A stretch of 64,000 nt of DNA, from the NCBI GenBank assembly GCA_035565355.1, contig DATMSM010000044.1:1-64000 (forward strand), given 5' to 3'. The position numbers and the translations under genes are program-made. Shown one piece after another: positions 16,207 to 25,129 of the stretch. The notes below the pieces were generated by a model that was given only the letters and a program-made list of their open reading frames with translations, had not been told where the DNA came from and made no database searches. The DNA is from Ga0074130 sp035565355 (lineage in GTDB: Bacteria > Pseudomonadota > Gammaproteobacteria > Burkholderiales > Rhodocyclaceae). The stretch's first letter is position 1. Every line of letters begins with the position of its first letter.

Positions 16207-16661
16207 GTCCGATCAGCTCCTCCGCCTTTGAAGGTAAATCTCTTATGCGCAAAATACGATACGCCTACGGTAATAAGTATCGTCAAAGCCTGGGCCAGCC
16301 ATACGCTCTGGCGTAAACCGTCAACCAGCGCCGTAAACAAGGCGATGCTCACGATGGACATGCCACCATAGGCAACATAGCAGCGGAGATACTCGCGCAG
16401 CCAGTTTCCGTGAGTCCGAAAGACGAAAAGCTTGTATGTCAGGAACGACATCGAGATCGCAAGCACATTGGCAATCAATGCGACCTCCCACGTTGCCAAC
16501 TGCGGTGAGAGCTTAGCGTAAAGGAAAACGACGATGCCATATGCGAACGCGGTGTTCCACGCACCTGCAATTAGGTAGCGAACCGGCTGCCGCTGACTTG
16601 TGATTCCCAAGAGAATCGCCCCAATTTGCCTTATCCCTGCACAAAGCTTAGCGCGCCGCAT
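16203..16661 (-). CDS. GtrA-like membrane protein
   Basis: A 152-residue membrane protein with four predicted hydrophobic segments and the GtrA-family pattern: RYLIAGAWNTAFAYGIVVF near the first helix and YFAHKRFTFKGG at the C terminus. GtrA proteins are thought to flip or present undecaprenyl-linked sugar for transfer in the periplasm. The ATG at 16661 overlaps the end of the epimerase gene by 14 bases; the frame is open further upstream, but this start fits the family and the operon. It overlaps the GtrB-like gene by four bases. Confidence 0.85.
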   Translation of the reverse strand: MRRAKLCAGIRQIGAILLGITSQRQPVRYLIAGAWNTAFAYGIVVFLYAKLSPQLATWEVALIANVLAISMSFLTYKLFVFRTHGNWLREYLRCYVAYGGMSIVSIALFTALVDGLRQSVWLAQALTILITVGVSYFAHKRFTFKGGGADRT

Positions 16662-17622
16662 CGGATAGTCCGGCCATTGTCCGGATGGCGTCATCCAGCG
16701 TATAGGAAAGAGTTAATTCCAGCTCGGCACGGGCTTTCGCAATTGAGGGCACATACCGATTGCGAAAGCTCTGCGCGGCAGGGTCAGGCGTTGCGGCAAT
16801 CCGAACATCTTTTCCCGGAGCGACCAAATCGCGGACGAGATATGCGAGTTCTCGGATAGAAATGGCAGCGTCAGACCCAACGTTGTATGCCTGGCCCGCC
16901 CGTCCCCTGGACAGCAAAGCGTACAACCAATGAGCGAGGTCTCTTTGATCCATATATGAACGTATGGGCATGCCATCCCCATTGACAAGAATCTCTGGCG
17001 CCCCCAAGGCATCACGGACGAAATTCCCAATAGCAAAATGCACATCTTGAGGAAGGTCAGGCCCTGCAAAAGCAAAGCAACGCGCAATGACCGGCTCTAA
17101 ATCGTGCTGGCTCTGGTAGAGCGCGCATAGGTGCTCTGCGCAACGTTTGGCGACGCTGTAAGCATGCTGGGCATCAAGTGGATCCGGCATGCCGTTGTAG
17201 CTTTCGGGAATCTGCTCCATTTCCGGCGGCTGTGGGCCATACGCCCCCCCGGAACTCGTAAGGAGGAAGCGTCGGATACCACGAGACACGGCGTAGTCCA
17301 GCATATGGCGCGTGCCGTCCGCAATCTGCGTATAACGCTGCAATGACGTCAGGTTCGGCCCTAGCGTGGAATCGGTAGCAGCGTGCAGAAGATGGGTGTA
17401 GCCGCTATCGCGGGGCAGCGTTTGCGGATCAAGAATGTCCCCCCGGTGGAAGCGCAGCCATGCATGCCCGGCGAACTCGGGGTGGCGCTCCAGAAAGACT
17501 TGCGGGGAGCGACTCAGCACCGTGACCGAGGGCGTCGCCATTCCGTGCTCGGCCAGCCCGCACCAGTGGCGTAACAAGGCCTTGCCGAAAAACCCCGTCC
17601 CTCCCGTCAATAGCAGCTTCAT
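16648..17622 (-). CDS. NAD(P)-dependent epimerase/dehydratase (extended SDR)
   Basis: A 324-residue extended short-chain dehydrogenase. MKLLLTGGTGFFGKALLRHW is the nucleotide-binding N terminus, LTSSGGAYGP holds the catalytic serine region and HAYSVAKRCAEHL the YxxxK pair. In this operon it may act on the nucleotide sugar produced by RfbH and the thiamine-diphosphate enzyme, as the reductase YerF does in yersiniose synthesis; that is an inference. I place the start at 17622, preceded by GGAG. An ATG at 17646, two bases past the upstream stop, would add eight residues and is a fair alternative. Confidence 0.85.
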   Translation of the reverse strand: MKLLLTGGTGFFGKALLRHWCGLAEHGMATPSVTVLSRSPQVFLERHPEFAGHAWLRFHRGDILDPQTLPRDSGYTHLLHAATDSTLGPNLTSLQRYTQIADGTRHMLDYAVSRGIRRFLLTSSGGAYGPQPPEMEQIPESYNGMPDPLDAQHAYSVAKRCAEHLCALYQSQHDLEPVIARCFAFAGPDLPQDVHFAIGNFVRDALGAPEILVNGDGMPIRSYMDQRDLAHWLYALLSRGRAGQAYNVGSDAAISIRELAYLVRDLVAPGKDVRIAATPDPAAQSFRNRYVPSIAKARAELELTLSYTLDDAIRTMAGLSDAAR

Positions 17623-17647
17623 AGTCAGTGACGTCTCCGCGCTCATG

Positions 17648-18772
17648 TCAGCGTGAACGGGGAACGGCGTAGAGCACGGACTCAAAAGAGTTGAAGTAAT
17701 GCTGACGAATGTAGAACGCGTAGTCGGGGCAAAGCTCGAACAACAACTCGGGCAGGGCCCAAGGGTCCTGCGGGTTATGGTAGAGCGACATGGTCAGCAC
17801 GGGGCGGCAGCGTTCGATGGTACGGCGCGCGCCGTCCAGCACCTGGGCCTCCGCCCCTTCCACATCCAACTTGATGAGATCGACCTGAATCTGCGGCAGC
17901 ATCTGATCAAGCGCCACGGCAGCGATGTGGATATCGCCATGCACGCCGATCTGGCCGCCTTCGCCCTGCCCTGAACTAAAGGTCAGGATGGAATACTTGT
18001 CGGCCGCCGCCAAAGGCAGGCAGATTGCCTGCGGATGCCGCACACGGATATTGCCGGTCAGGGTATCGAAATTACCGGGGTCGGGTTCGAGCAGGAAAGC
18101 CTGTGTGCAATGGATATCGGGCTGGCTTACCAAATCAGAAAAGGTATCGCCGGTATACGCGCCGCAATCCACGTAAGTGATGGGCTTTTTGCTCAGCGAG
18201 TGTAAGGTGATCTCATTGAAATACTGCTTTTCCTCAGAGCAGAAGCTGGCAAATGGAAGATCCAGCCCAAGGCGGAAGGCGGCCATGCGCAACAGAATGT
18301 CGCGACTCTCCTGATCCGCTAGCCGCTCGGCCACACGTGCCATGCGCTCAAGCCCGGAAATAAGGAAGTCCCGTTTGCTTAACCAGAAGCGCCAGCCCAG
18401 TTCCTGCGAGTACGCATCATATGTATCCCAGGGCATGAGCATCTGCGAAAACCCGGCCTTGGCGGCGATTGACACCAGCTCGTCAAAAGGCGTGGCCCGG
18501 TTGAGAATCCCGAGCGCTAACTGAGAGGCCTTGTCCTTATGCGCGAGCGTAGGCCAGTCGACCACCGGCAGATCGGAAACGCTGCCAATCTTGGGGGCTG
18601 TCTCGACAAAACCCGCCACCTGGATGCCATTCCCCTGCATGGCCCGACACAGACTTCGGCCAAAGTTACCGGCGCCGAAAATCCAGATCGGACGTGCCGC
18701 ATCAATCTGTGCTGCAGGCCTTGCCGCAGCTGCGGCCAACTGGGAGAAATTAGCGTAGGGAAGCATGTTCAT
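17648..18772 (-). CDS. FkbM-family methyltransferase with N-terminal Rossmann-like domain
   Basis: A 374-residue protein. Residues about 25-115 look like a small nucleotide-binding domain (IWIFGAGNFGRSL), and residues about 190-350 form the FkbM methyltransferase domain, with YVDCGAYTGDTFSDL as the SAM-binding motif and IKLDVEGAEAQVLDGA as the family hallmark. FkbM enzymes methylate hydroxyl groups, often of sugars. The start overlaps the stop of the thiamine-diphosphate gene (ATGA). A second ATG at 18766 would shorten it by two residues. The likely substrate is the operon's sugar or a glycan containing it, which is inferred from position only. Confidence 0.85.
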   Translation of the reverse strand: MNMLPYANFSQLAAAAARPAAQIDAARPIWIFGAGNFGRSLCRAMQGNGIQVAGFVETAPKIGSVSDLPVVDWPTLAHKDKASQLALGILNRATPFDELVSIAAKAGFSQMLMPWDTYDAYSQELGWRFWLSKRDFLISGLERMARVAERLADQESRDILLRMAAFRLGLDLPFASFCSEEKQYFNEITLHSLSKKPITYVDCGAYTGDTFSDLVSQPDIHCTQAFLLEPDPGNFDTLTGNIRVRHPQAICLPLAAADKYSILTFSSGQGEGGQIGVHGDIHIAAVALDQMLPQIQVDLIKLDVEGAEAQVLDGARRTIERCRPVLTMSLYHNPQDPWALPELLFELCPDYAFYIRQHYFNSFESVLYAVPRSR

Positions 18773-20595
18773 GCATGAGCCGGCGTGGCAGAGACGGCTC
18801 GGATGGCCGCCGCCTCCTCGCGGATACTGTCGAGCTCGGCTGTCTGCAGGAAGGGATGCATGTCATCAAGTTCCGGGGTGATGAACTTACCGTCTTCGCC
18901 GACGCGGGACTTGATGCGCGGCACGAACTCCTGACGGGGATCGACATGCAGATCGATCAGCAGTGGGCCATCCTGCGCGAGCAACTCATCGAACTGCGCA
19001 AAATCCGCTTCGGTAGCAATGGAAGCAGCCCTCAGCCCGTAGGCACTGGCAACTGCAGCATAGTCCGGGAACTCCACACCGGAATCGGGGGTTGCTCCAA
19101 TGACGCGGCCGAAAAAGTTTTCATGCGTCTGCCAGATGGACAGATAGCCGCTATTGTTGAGCACGATCACAACGACGTTCAGGCCGCTTGTCTTCAGCGT
19201 CTGCAGTTCCTGAATATTCATCTGCAGGCTACCGTCGCCGGCAAAGCAAATGACTCTCCGCCCGCCGCTAGCCCGTGCAGCGACCGCTGCGCCAAGGGCC
19301 GCAGGCAAATCATAGCCCATCGAGGCCGAGCCAGAGTTGCTGAACAAGCGCTGGTCTTTTTGCAAAGTCCCGACCTGGAAAGGCAGGATGCAGGCAGAAG
19401 CGTTACCGGAGACGACGATATCGTCGGACCGCATTTGCTTGAATATGCGCTCAACCATGAGGTATGGATTCAAAGGCGCATTCGGAATCTGGCGATGCTC
19501 GTTCGAGGCTTTGTATTTCACGCCTATCTTCTGGCACCACTGCGCCCACGGCCGATAATCGGGCAGCTTGACGGATGCAAGTTCATTTTCGAGCACATCC
19601 AGGAAAGCGGATAGATCCGCCTCCACTGTGAAGTCGACCTTGATTGTGGGCTTGTTCAATTCCACAGGGTCGATATCGACCTGTGCCACCCAGGCATTCT
19701 TGGCGAACGCATCCCAGTTGTAGCTGGTCTGGCGAATATTGAGTCGAGAACCGAGAACGAGAACAAAGTCGGCATTCTGCAGACAGAAGTTACCGGCACG
19801 TGTACCGATGGTACCCGGTCGCCCCGCAAAGAGCGGGTGATCGGAAGCAATCAGATCGTGGGTCCAGGCGGTGGTTAGCGGGATGCCGAGGCGCTCGATG
19901 AGCGACAGCAGGCGACCTTCCGTCTTAGACAGCCGCACCCCCGTGCCGCCCAAAATCAGGGGACGATGGCTGAGCTTTAGCTTTTCCAGAATGCTGCGGC
20001 AAGCTTGCGGCAAAGACTGTGATGCGCGAGGCTGGGGCGCTTGTGGTTTCGGAATGTCGATCTGGATGGTGGACTGCTGAATATCCAGGGGAATGTCGAG
20101 CCACGCCGGCCCCGGACGCCCCGACGTAGCCTCGATGAATGCGCTGGGCAGAGCGGACACGAGGTCTTGCTCATCGCGGACAAGATGCGCAAATTTACAG
20201 GCCGGGGCCGCCATCGCGATGGTCGGCCCTTCCTGATCGCCCAGCTGTCTCAGTTGAGGCAGATCGTAGAAAGACACACAGGTCTCACGCTTGATTTGCC
20301 CCGACAGAATGAGCATCGGGATGGAGTCGGTAAACGCCCCAAAAACACCGTTGAGCGCATTGATCGAGCCCGGCCCTGAGGTCAACATGACGACTGCGGG
20401 CTTACCCATAATCCGCGCATAGCCTTCGGCGGCCATCGCGCAAGCCTGCTCGTGGTGCATGAAGGTACATTGCAGCCGGGGATGCCCCCCCAACGCCTGG
20501 TTGAGAAACATGGCGCCGCCGCCGGTGACAGTAAACACCTGCTCGATGCCGCGCTCAACGAGCCAGTCGGCAATTTGCTCCGAAATACGCTTCAT
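18769..20595 (-). CDS. thiamine-diphosphate-dependent enzyme, acetolactate synthase-like
   Basis: A 608-residue ThDP enzyme with the three-domain layout of acetolactate synthase: an N-terminal Pyr domain with the catalytic glutamate in HHEQACAMAAEGYAR (about 46-60), a central domain, and a C-terminal PP domain with ICFAGDGSLQMNIQELQT (about 455-472). Set between deoxysugar genes, it is a candidate for adding a two-carbon acetyl unit from pyruvate to a keto sugar, as YerE does in yersiniose biosynthesis. It could instead act on a different keto acid or sugar. It follows the NeuB-like gene with no gap. It is not the housekeeping ilvB, because no small subunit gene is present. Confidence 0.88.
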   Translation of the reverse strand: MKRISEQIADWLVERGIEQVFTVTGGGAMFLNQALGGHPRLQCTFMHHEQACAMAAEGYARIMGKPAVVMLTSGPGSINALNGVFGAFTDSIPMLILSGQIKRETCVSFYDLPQLRQLGDQEGPTIAMAAPACKFAHLVRDEQDLVSALPSAFIEATSGRPGPAWLDIPLDIQQSTIQIDIPKPQAPQPRASQSLPQACRSILEKLKLSHRPLILGGTGVRLSKTEGRLLSLIERLGIPLTTAWTHDLIASDHPLFAGRPGTIGTRAGNFCLQNADFVLVLGSRLNIRQTSYNWDAFAKNAWVAQVDIDPVELNKPTIKVDFTVEADLSAFLDVLENELASVKLPDYRPWAQWCQKIGVKYKASNEHRQIPNAPLNPYLMVERIFKQMRSDDIVVSGNASACILPFQVGTLQKDQRLFSNSGSASMGYDLPAALGAAVAARASGGRRVICFAGDGSLQMNIQELQTLKTSGLNVVVIVLNNSGYLSIWQTHENFFGRVIGATPDSGVEFPDYAAVASAYGLRAASIATEADFAQFDELLAQDGPLLIDLHVDPRQEFVPRIKSRVGEDGKFITPELDDMHPFLQTAELDSIREEAAAIRAVSATPAHA

Positions 20596-21705
20596 TCAAA
20601 GTCCACGATTCAAAATAAGGCTCTTCAAAGCCACGTTTTCGCTGTACGGACCATCGATGTGATTGATCGTCAAACGCTCATCCGCCTTGATCGGCGCCTG
20701 CAGCTTTTCGCCGTTCATCACTTCCCGGCATGAGAGTTGCCCCTTATGCAGAGGCACCGCAAGGTAGAAGTCCTTCTCAAAATCATCCTTGTTGAAGACG
20801 TAGCCGACATCAAGGTCGCGACGCGCATACGCACCACGAACCAACGCGTCCAGATACTCCGTCTCCTTGCGCGTGATAACGCGCCGGCTATCGCTCACAC
20901 CGCCGCACATTTCCTTGGCCTTATGAAAAGCCTTGAACCAGACGTCGCATTGTTCGGGAAGCGAACAATAAGAAGAAACCGCAACCCCTTCGTAGTTGAT
21001 GTCGATATGACGCTCCCAGGTCCGTGCTCCCTTACCGTAGGAGATCAGCATGGAAGAGTGCCAATCGTGGTATTCGTGAGTGGAAAGGCCGATTACATGA
21101 TTCGGATAGCGCTTGCGCAGATAGTCGACCTGATCAAGACAGAGCTCGGAGTCCTCGCTGGGATAGAGGGAGACGCAATGATTGATGGCCAGCGGAATAT
21201 CCCGCTTCTCGAAAAAACGGACCATGTCGTCGAGATCCTTTTCCGAAGCGCCGCCTGTGGAAACAATCGTCGGCCGGCGAGTAGAGGCAATCTTTTCGAT
21301 CAGCATCCAGTCATTCATGTCCGAACTCGCGATCTTGATGATCGGCATGTCGAACTCCACGCACAGGTCGACAGAAGCCTCGTCAAACGGCGTAGACATG
21401 GGAATGCATCCGACATTCCTGACCTCTTCCACCATACGAAAAAACTCAGCCTTGGAAAGCTTAGTGTCTTCCGTTTTCTTTATATACCGCAGCTCGGTAT
21501 TGCCCTTGAACTCAGGATGGACAAACTCGTCCACATCGCGGAACTGTAGCTTTATCGCGGCCTTCACATTGTTGTAGCGGACAATGGCACCATGGTCGCG
21601 AACAATCTTCAAGCCCCGTTCCAGCTTGCCCCAATGGTTATTGGCCAACTCAAGCACGAAAAGATTCTCGAACAAATCTTTATCACGTTGACTGGTGGTG
21701 CGCAT
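20596..21705 (-). CDS. NeuB-like sialic acid synthase family protein
   Basis: A 369-residue protein of the N-acetylneuraminate synthase family, enzymes that condense phosphoenolpyruvate with a sugar to give a chain three carbons longer. Visible blocks are VLELANNHWGKL, AAIKLQF, STPFDEASVD, IKIASSDMNDW, NHCVSLYPSEDS and IGLSTHEYHDW, which correspond to the NeuB barrel strands but with several changes (KIASSD, GLSTHE). The C-terminal 60 residues resemble the SAF domain (GQLSCREVMNGEKL). No NeuA or NeuC is nearby, so it is probably not making ordinary sialic acid. CTTGGAGGAAGG precedes the ATG. The 134-base gap to rfbH is the largest inside the operon. Confidence 0.85.
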   Translation of the reverse strand: MRTTSQRDKDLFENLFVLELANNHWGKLERGLKIVRDHGAIVRYNNVKAAIKLQFRDVDEFVHPEFKGNTELRYIKKTEDTKLSKAEFFRMVEEVRNVGCIPMSTPFDEASVDLCVEFDMPIIKIASSDMNDWMLIEKIASTRRPTIVSTGGASEKDLDDMVRFFEKRDIPLAINHCVSLYPSEDSELCLDQVDYLRKRYPNHVIGLSTHEYHDWHSSMLISYGKGARTWERHIDINYEGVAVSSYCSLPEQCDVWFKAFHKAKEMCGGVSDSRRVITRKETEYLDALVRGAYARRDLDVGYVFNKDDFEKDFYLAVPLHKGQLSCREVMNGEKLQAPIKADERLTINHIDGPYSENVALKSLILNRGL

Positions 21706-21839
21706 CCTTCCTCCAAGTATCTATTTAGTAGAAGCAACGCCAGAATCAGCTGGGGCTGGCGTTCGAAATTTATCTGAATCAACAACGATGCGGCATCGAT
21801 CCAGCCGGGTAGTCCAACCATGATCGATCTCGCACTTCG

Positions 21840-23180
21840 CTAGAAGCCCACCCCGAAGAAGGACTCCAGTTTTTCAACGGTAAAATCAAGCATTTCCCGG
21901 CTCAGTCCGGGAAAAACACCCAACCAGAAAGTCCGATTCATCACGACATCCGTATTGGTCAAGGTACCGCTCACCCTGAAGTTCCTACCCATCATGTAAG
22001 GCTGTCTTGTCAAATTCCCCGCGAACAATAGACGAGTGCCTATCTTGTTCTGCTCAAGGAAATTGATGAGATCGACACGATCAACACCAGCACCCTCCTT
22101 TAGCACCAACGGAAACCCGAACCAGGACGGCTCTGAGTTCGGCGTTGCCTCGGGCAGATGCAGGAATTCGGCACAGCTTTGCAGGCGCTCCTTGAGATAG
22201 GCAAAATTGGCGCGGCGCTGAGCAATGAAATCCTTCACACGATCCATCTGCGCCAAAGCACATGCCGCCTGCATGTCCGAGATCTTCAGGTTGTAGCCCA
22301 GATGACTATAGGTGTACTTGTGGTCATAGCCCTCAGGCAGATCCCCCAACTTCCAGCAAAACCGCTTGTTGCAAGTGTTGTCCTTGCCCGGCTGACAGTA
22401 GCAATCCCTTCCCCAGTCGCGGAAAGACTCGGCAATTGTCTTAAGTTCCGCGTTATTGGTGAATACCGCGCCACCTTCACCCATGGTGATGTGGTGCGCA
22501 GGGTAAAAACTCAAGGTTGCAATATCACCGAACGTGCCGACCAATTCTCCGCCATAGGTCGCCCCAAGCGCATCACAACAATCCTCGACCAACCACAGAT
22601 TGTGCTTTTTGCACAACGCAGTAACCACGTCCAGGTTGAAGGGATTCCCCAGACTATGCGCCAGCATGATGGCTTTGGTCTTGGGCGAAATAGCCGCTTC
22701 GATCTTGCTGGCATCGATATTGTGAGTCGCCAAGTCAACGTCGACAAACACAGGCACTGCGCCGAATTGCAGAATGGGATTCACGGTCGTCGGGAAGCCC
22801 GCCGCGACGCCAATAACTTCGTCGCCGGGTTTGATGGCGCGCTCACCCAGCTTGGGGCTCGTCAAGGTGCTGAAGGCAACAAGATTTGCCGAAGAGCCGG
22901 AGTTGACCGTTATCACATACTTCACGCCCAGGAACTGCGCGAGACGTTCCTCAAACATCGCGTTAAAGCGCCCGGTCGTCAGCCAGCCATCCAATGATGC
23001 CTCGACCATGAGCTGTAGCTCTTTGGCGCCGATCACCTTGCCCGATACCGGTATCGGTGTTTGCCCAGGAGCAAAGGGCTTTGGCGCATAAGCGATATCA
23101 GCATATTGTTGAACCAGATCGGCGATCTGGACACGCAACTTTTCGAGTTGCGCTTGAGAAGAAACGTTGGCGCTCGTCAT
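21840..23180 (-). CDS. rfbH: CDP-4-keto-6-deoxy-D-glucose-3-dehydrase (RfbH, E1)
   Basis: A 446-residue enzyme of the DegT/aspartate aminotransferase fold that removes the C3 hydroxyl of CDP-4-keto-6-deoxyglucose using PMP and an iron-sulfur cluster. The E1 hallmarks are present: SFYPAHHITMGEGGA has histidine where aminotransferases have the PLP lysine, and GRDCYCQPGKDNTCNKRF supplies the cluster cysteines. The start at 23180 overlaps the rfbG stop (ATGA); the open frame to 23258 lies within rfbG. The normal partner reductase E3 (RfbI) is not encoded in the window, so the fate of the 3-deoxy intermediate is open. Confidence 0.93.
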   Translation of the reverse strand: MTSANVSSQAQLEKLRVQIADLVQQYADIAYAPKPFAPGQTPIPVSGKVIGAKELQLMVEASLDGWLTTGRFNAMFEERLAQFLGVKYVITVNSGSSANLVAFSTLTSPKLGERAIKPGDEVIGVAAGFPTTVNPILQFGAVPVFVDVDLATHNIDASKIEAAISPKTKAIMLAHSLGNPFNLDVVTALCKKHNLWLVEDCCDALGATYGGELVGTFGDIATLSFYPAHHITMGEGGAVFTNNAELKTIAESFRDWGRDCYCQPGKDNTCNKRFCWKLGDLPEGYDHKYTYSHLGYNLKISDMQAACALAQMDRVKDFIAQRRANFAYLKERLQSCAEFLHLPEATPNSEPSWFGFPLVLKEGAGVDRVDLINFLEQNKIGTRLLFAGNLTRQPYMMGRNFRVSGTLTNTDVVMNRTFWLGVFPGLSREMLDFTVEKLESFFGVGF

Positions 23181-24247
23181 AGGGACTCGGTGTATTGGGA
23201 AACTTGTTCCAGGCACAGCGCACGCATATCGTGGCCCTGCAGCCATGCACGATGCCACTCAGCAACGCGTGTCAGGGCGGTTTCCAGATTCCAGCGCGGC
23301 GACCACTGCAATCGCTGACGCGCCTTGGAAATATCCAGCTTTAAGAAGCCCGCTTCATGCGGATGCTCTCCATTTTGCGGTATCCAAGTGGCGTTATTGC
23401 CCCACGCCGTGCACAAGCGCTCGACGATCCACTGCACCGACTGGGCGTCCTCGTCACGCGGGCCGAAATTCCAGCTCTCGGCAAAAGCCTGGCCTTGTTC
23501 ATGCAGACGCTCGGCCAGTACGAGATAGCCGGAAAGTGGCTCCAACACATGCTGCCATGGGCGAACCGCATGCGGATTCCTGAGCTGCACAGACTCTTGG
23601 CGCTCCAAGGCGCACAGAATATCCGGCACCAGCCGGTCTGCCGCCCAGTCGCCGCCGCCGATGACATTGCCAGCACGCGCGGTTGCCATCGCAATCCCCG
23701 CCTCTTTCAGGAAGGAGTTGCGATAAGCGCTGCTGACCAGTTCCGCACACCCCTTGCTGCTCGAGTAGGGATCATAGCCACCGATGGGCTCGTTTTCTCG
23801 ATAGCCCCAGACCCATTCACGGTTTTCGTAGCACTTGTCGGTCGTGATATTGACGATGGCCCGCACGGAAGCGGTATGGCGCGCGGACTCCAACACATGC
23901 GCTGTTCCCATCACGTTGGTGGCATACGTTTCAAGTGGCTGCTGATATGACTGTCGGACTAAAGGCTGCGCCGCCATGTGAATCACGATTTCTGGCTGGA
24001 ACTCACGGACCAAGGACTGCAGCAAAGAAAAATCGCGGATGTCTGCAATGCAGTGATCCATCCCTTCCGCCACGTTCGCTACCCGGAACAATGCAGGCTC
24101 GGTAGGCGGCGCCAAAGCGACACCGCGTACGATAGCCCCCATGCTCTGCAACCACAGGCTAAGCCAGCTTCCCTTGAAGCCGGTGTGCCCCGTTAAAAGA
24201 ACCCGCCTGCCCCGCCAGAATTGCGGACGAACTTGAGCGGAGCTCAT
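23177..24247 (-). CDS. rfbG: CDP-glucose 4,6-dehydratase
   Basis: A 356-residue extended SDR enzyme converting CDP-D-glucose to CDP-4-keto-6-deoxy-D-glucose. The NAD-binding site is RVLLTGHTGFKGSWLSLWL, the family-specific segment is ITTDKCYENREWVWGYREN, and the catalytic tyrosine and lysine lie in YDPYSSSKGCAELV. Later blocks ARAGNVIGGGDWA and RPWQHVLEPL are typical of RfbG. The ATG at 24247 overlaps the rfbF stop by four bases (ATGA). This is the second step of the CDP-deoxysugar pathway; rfbF upstream supplies the substrate and rfbH downstream uses the product. Confidence 0.95.
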   Translation of the reverse strand: MSSAQVRPQFWRGRRVLLTGHTGFKGSWLSLWLQSMGAIVRGVALAPPTEPALFRVANVAEGMDHCIADIRDFSLLQSLVREFQPEIVIHMAAQPLVRQSYQQPLETYATNVMGTAHVLESARHTASVRAIVNITTDKCYENREWVWGYRENEPIGGYDPYSSSKGCAELVSSAYRNSFLKEAGIAMATARAGNVIGGGDWAADRLVPDILCALERQESVQLRNPHAVRPWQHVLEPLSGYLVLAERLHEQGQAFAESWNFGPRDEDAQSVQWIVERLCTAWGNNATWIPQNGEHPHEAGFLKLDISKARQRLQWSPRWNLETALTRVAEWHRAWLQGHDMRALCLEQVSQYTESL

Positions 24248-25014
24248 TCCCAGACTTTCCAGGGCGCCTTGCCCGACGCCCATAGCTCTTCCAGATGACT
24301 CTTGTCGCGCAGCGTATCCATGGGCTGCCAGAAGCCATGATGCAGGTAGGCGCTCAACTGCCCCTCCCTTGCGAGCCTATCCATCGGCTCCTTCTCCCAT
24401 GCCGTGTCATCGCCATCAATGTAGTCCAGCACCTTGGGCGACAGAGCGAAGAAGCCCCCATTGATCCACGCTCCATCTCCCTGAGGCTTTTCCTGAAAGC
24501 GGCTTACCTTGCCTTCGCTCAGGACTAGAGCGCCGAAGCGACCAGGGGGCTGAGTTGCCGTCAATGTCGCCAGACAACCTTTTTCCTTGTGAAAAGCCAA
24601 CAGTTTGGAAATATCGACATCTCCGACTCCATCACCGTAGGTACAGCAAAAATCCTCCTCCCCGAGGTAGGGGCGCAGCCTTTTGATCCGTCCCCCTGTC
24701 ATCGTGTCATCCCCGGTATCGACCAGCGTCACCCTCCAGGGCTCCGCGTTGTTGTGATGCACTTCCATCTTGTTCTTCGCCATATCGAAGGTCACGTTCG
24801 ACATGTGCAGAAAATAGTTCGCGAAGTACTCCTTGATTACATAGCTCTTGTAACCCAGGCAAATAATGAACTCATTGACTCCGTGGGCGGAATAGATCTT
24901 CATGATGTGCCACAGAATGGGTTTCCCACCCACCTCCACCATGGGTTTAGGCTTCACCGAAGTTTCCTCGCTAATACGAGTCCCCAAGCCTCCCGCTAAG
25001 ATCACTGCCTTCAA
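24244..25014 (-). CDS. rfbF: glucose-1-phosphate cytidylyltransferase
   Basis: A 256-residue nucleotidyltransferase that makes CDP-glucose from CTP and glucose 1-phosphate, the first step of the operon. The N terminus KAVILAGGLGTRISEET and KPKPMVEVGGKPILWHIMK are the nucleotide-binding and sugar-phosphate signatures, and FCCTYGDGVGDVD holds the metal-binding aspartate. WINGGFFALSPKVLDYI is also family-typical. The start codon is TTG at 25012-25014, preceded by a strong AAAGGAGAAGTAAC, so a rare start is balanced by a good ribosome-binding site. It is the first gene of the nine-gene minus-strand operon. Confidence 0.95.
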   Translation of the reverse strand: MKAVILAGGLGTRISEETSVKPKPMVEVGGKPILWHIMKIYSAHGVNEFIICLGYKSYVIKEYFANYFLHMSNVTFDMAKNKMEVHHNNAEPWRVTLVDTGDDTMTGGRIKRLRPYLGEEDFCCTYGDGVGDVDISKLLAFHKEKGCLATLTATQPPGRFGALVLSEGKVSRFQEKPQGDGAWINGGFFALSPKVLDYIDGDDTAWEKEPMDRLAREGQLSAYLHHGFWQPMDTLRDKSHLEELWASGKAPWKVWE

Positions 25015-25129
25015 GTTACTTCTCCTTTGACACTATCCAATGCCGACGAATCGGGTTCTAAACCCGCATGCCGTTTCTCGGAGAGTGATACCCTGACGGC
25101 CTCTCCGACCGCCTCCAGCACTCCACCCA
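25015..25129. promoter_or_regulatory. divergent promoter region of the sugar operon
   Basis: A 115-base gap between rfbF (leftward) and the multi-pass membrane protein gene (rightward). It must hold the start of the nine-gene operon unless transcription begins further right. I searched for an ops/JUMPstart element (GGCGGTAG) on the minus strand and did not find it. No clear -35/-10 pair stands out. Confidence 0.35.

Noticed and set aside
18769..20595. Housekeeping acetolactate synthase (ilvB)
   Set aside because: No ilvN or ilvC is adjacent, and the gene is embedded with four-base overlaps in a sugar operon.
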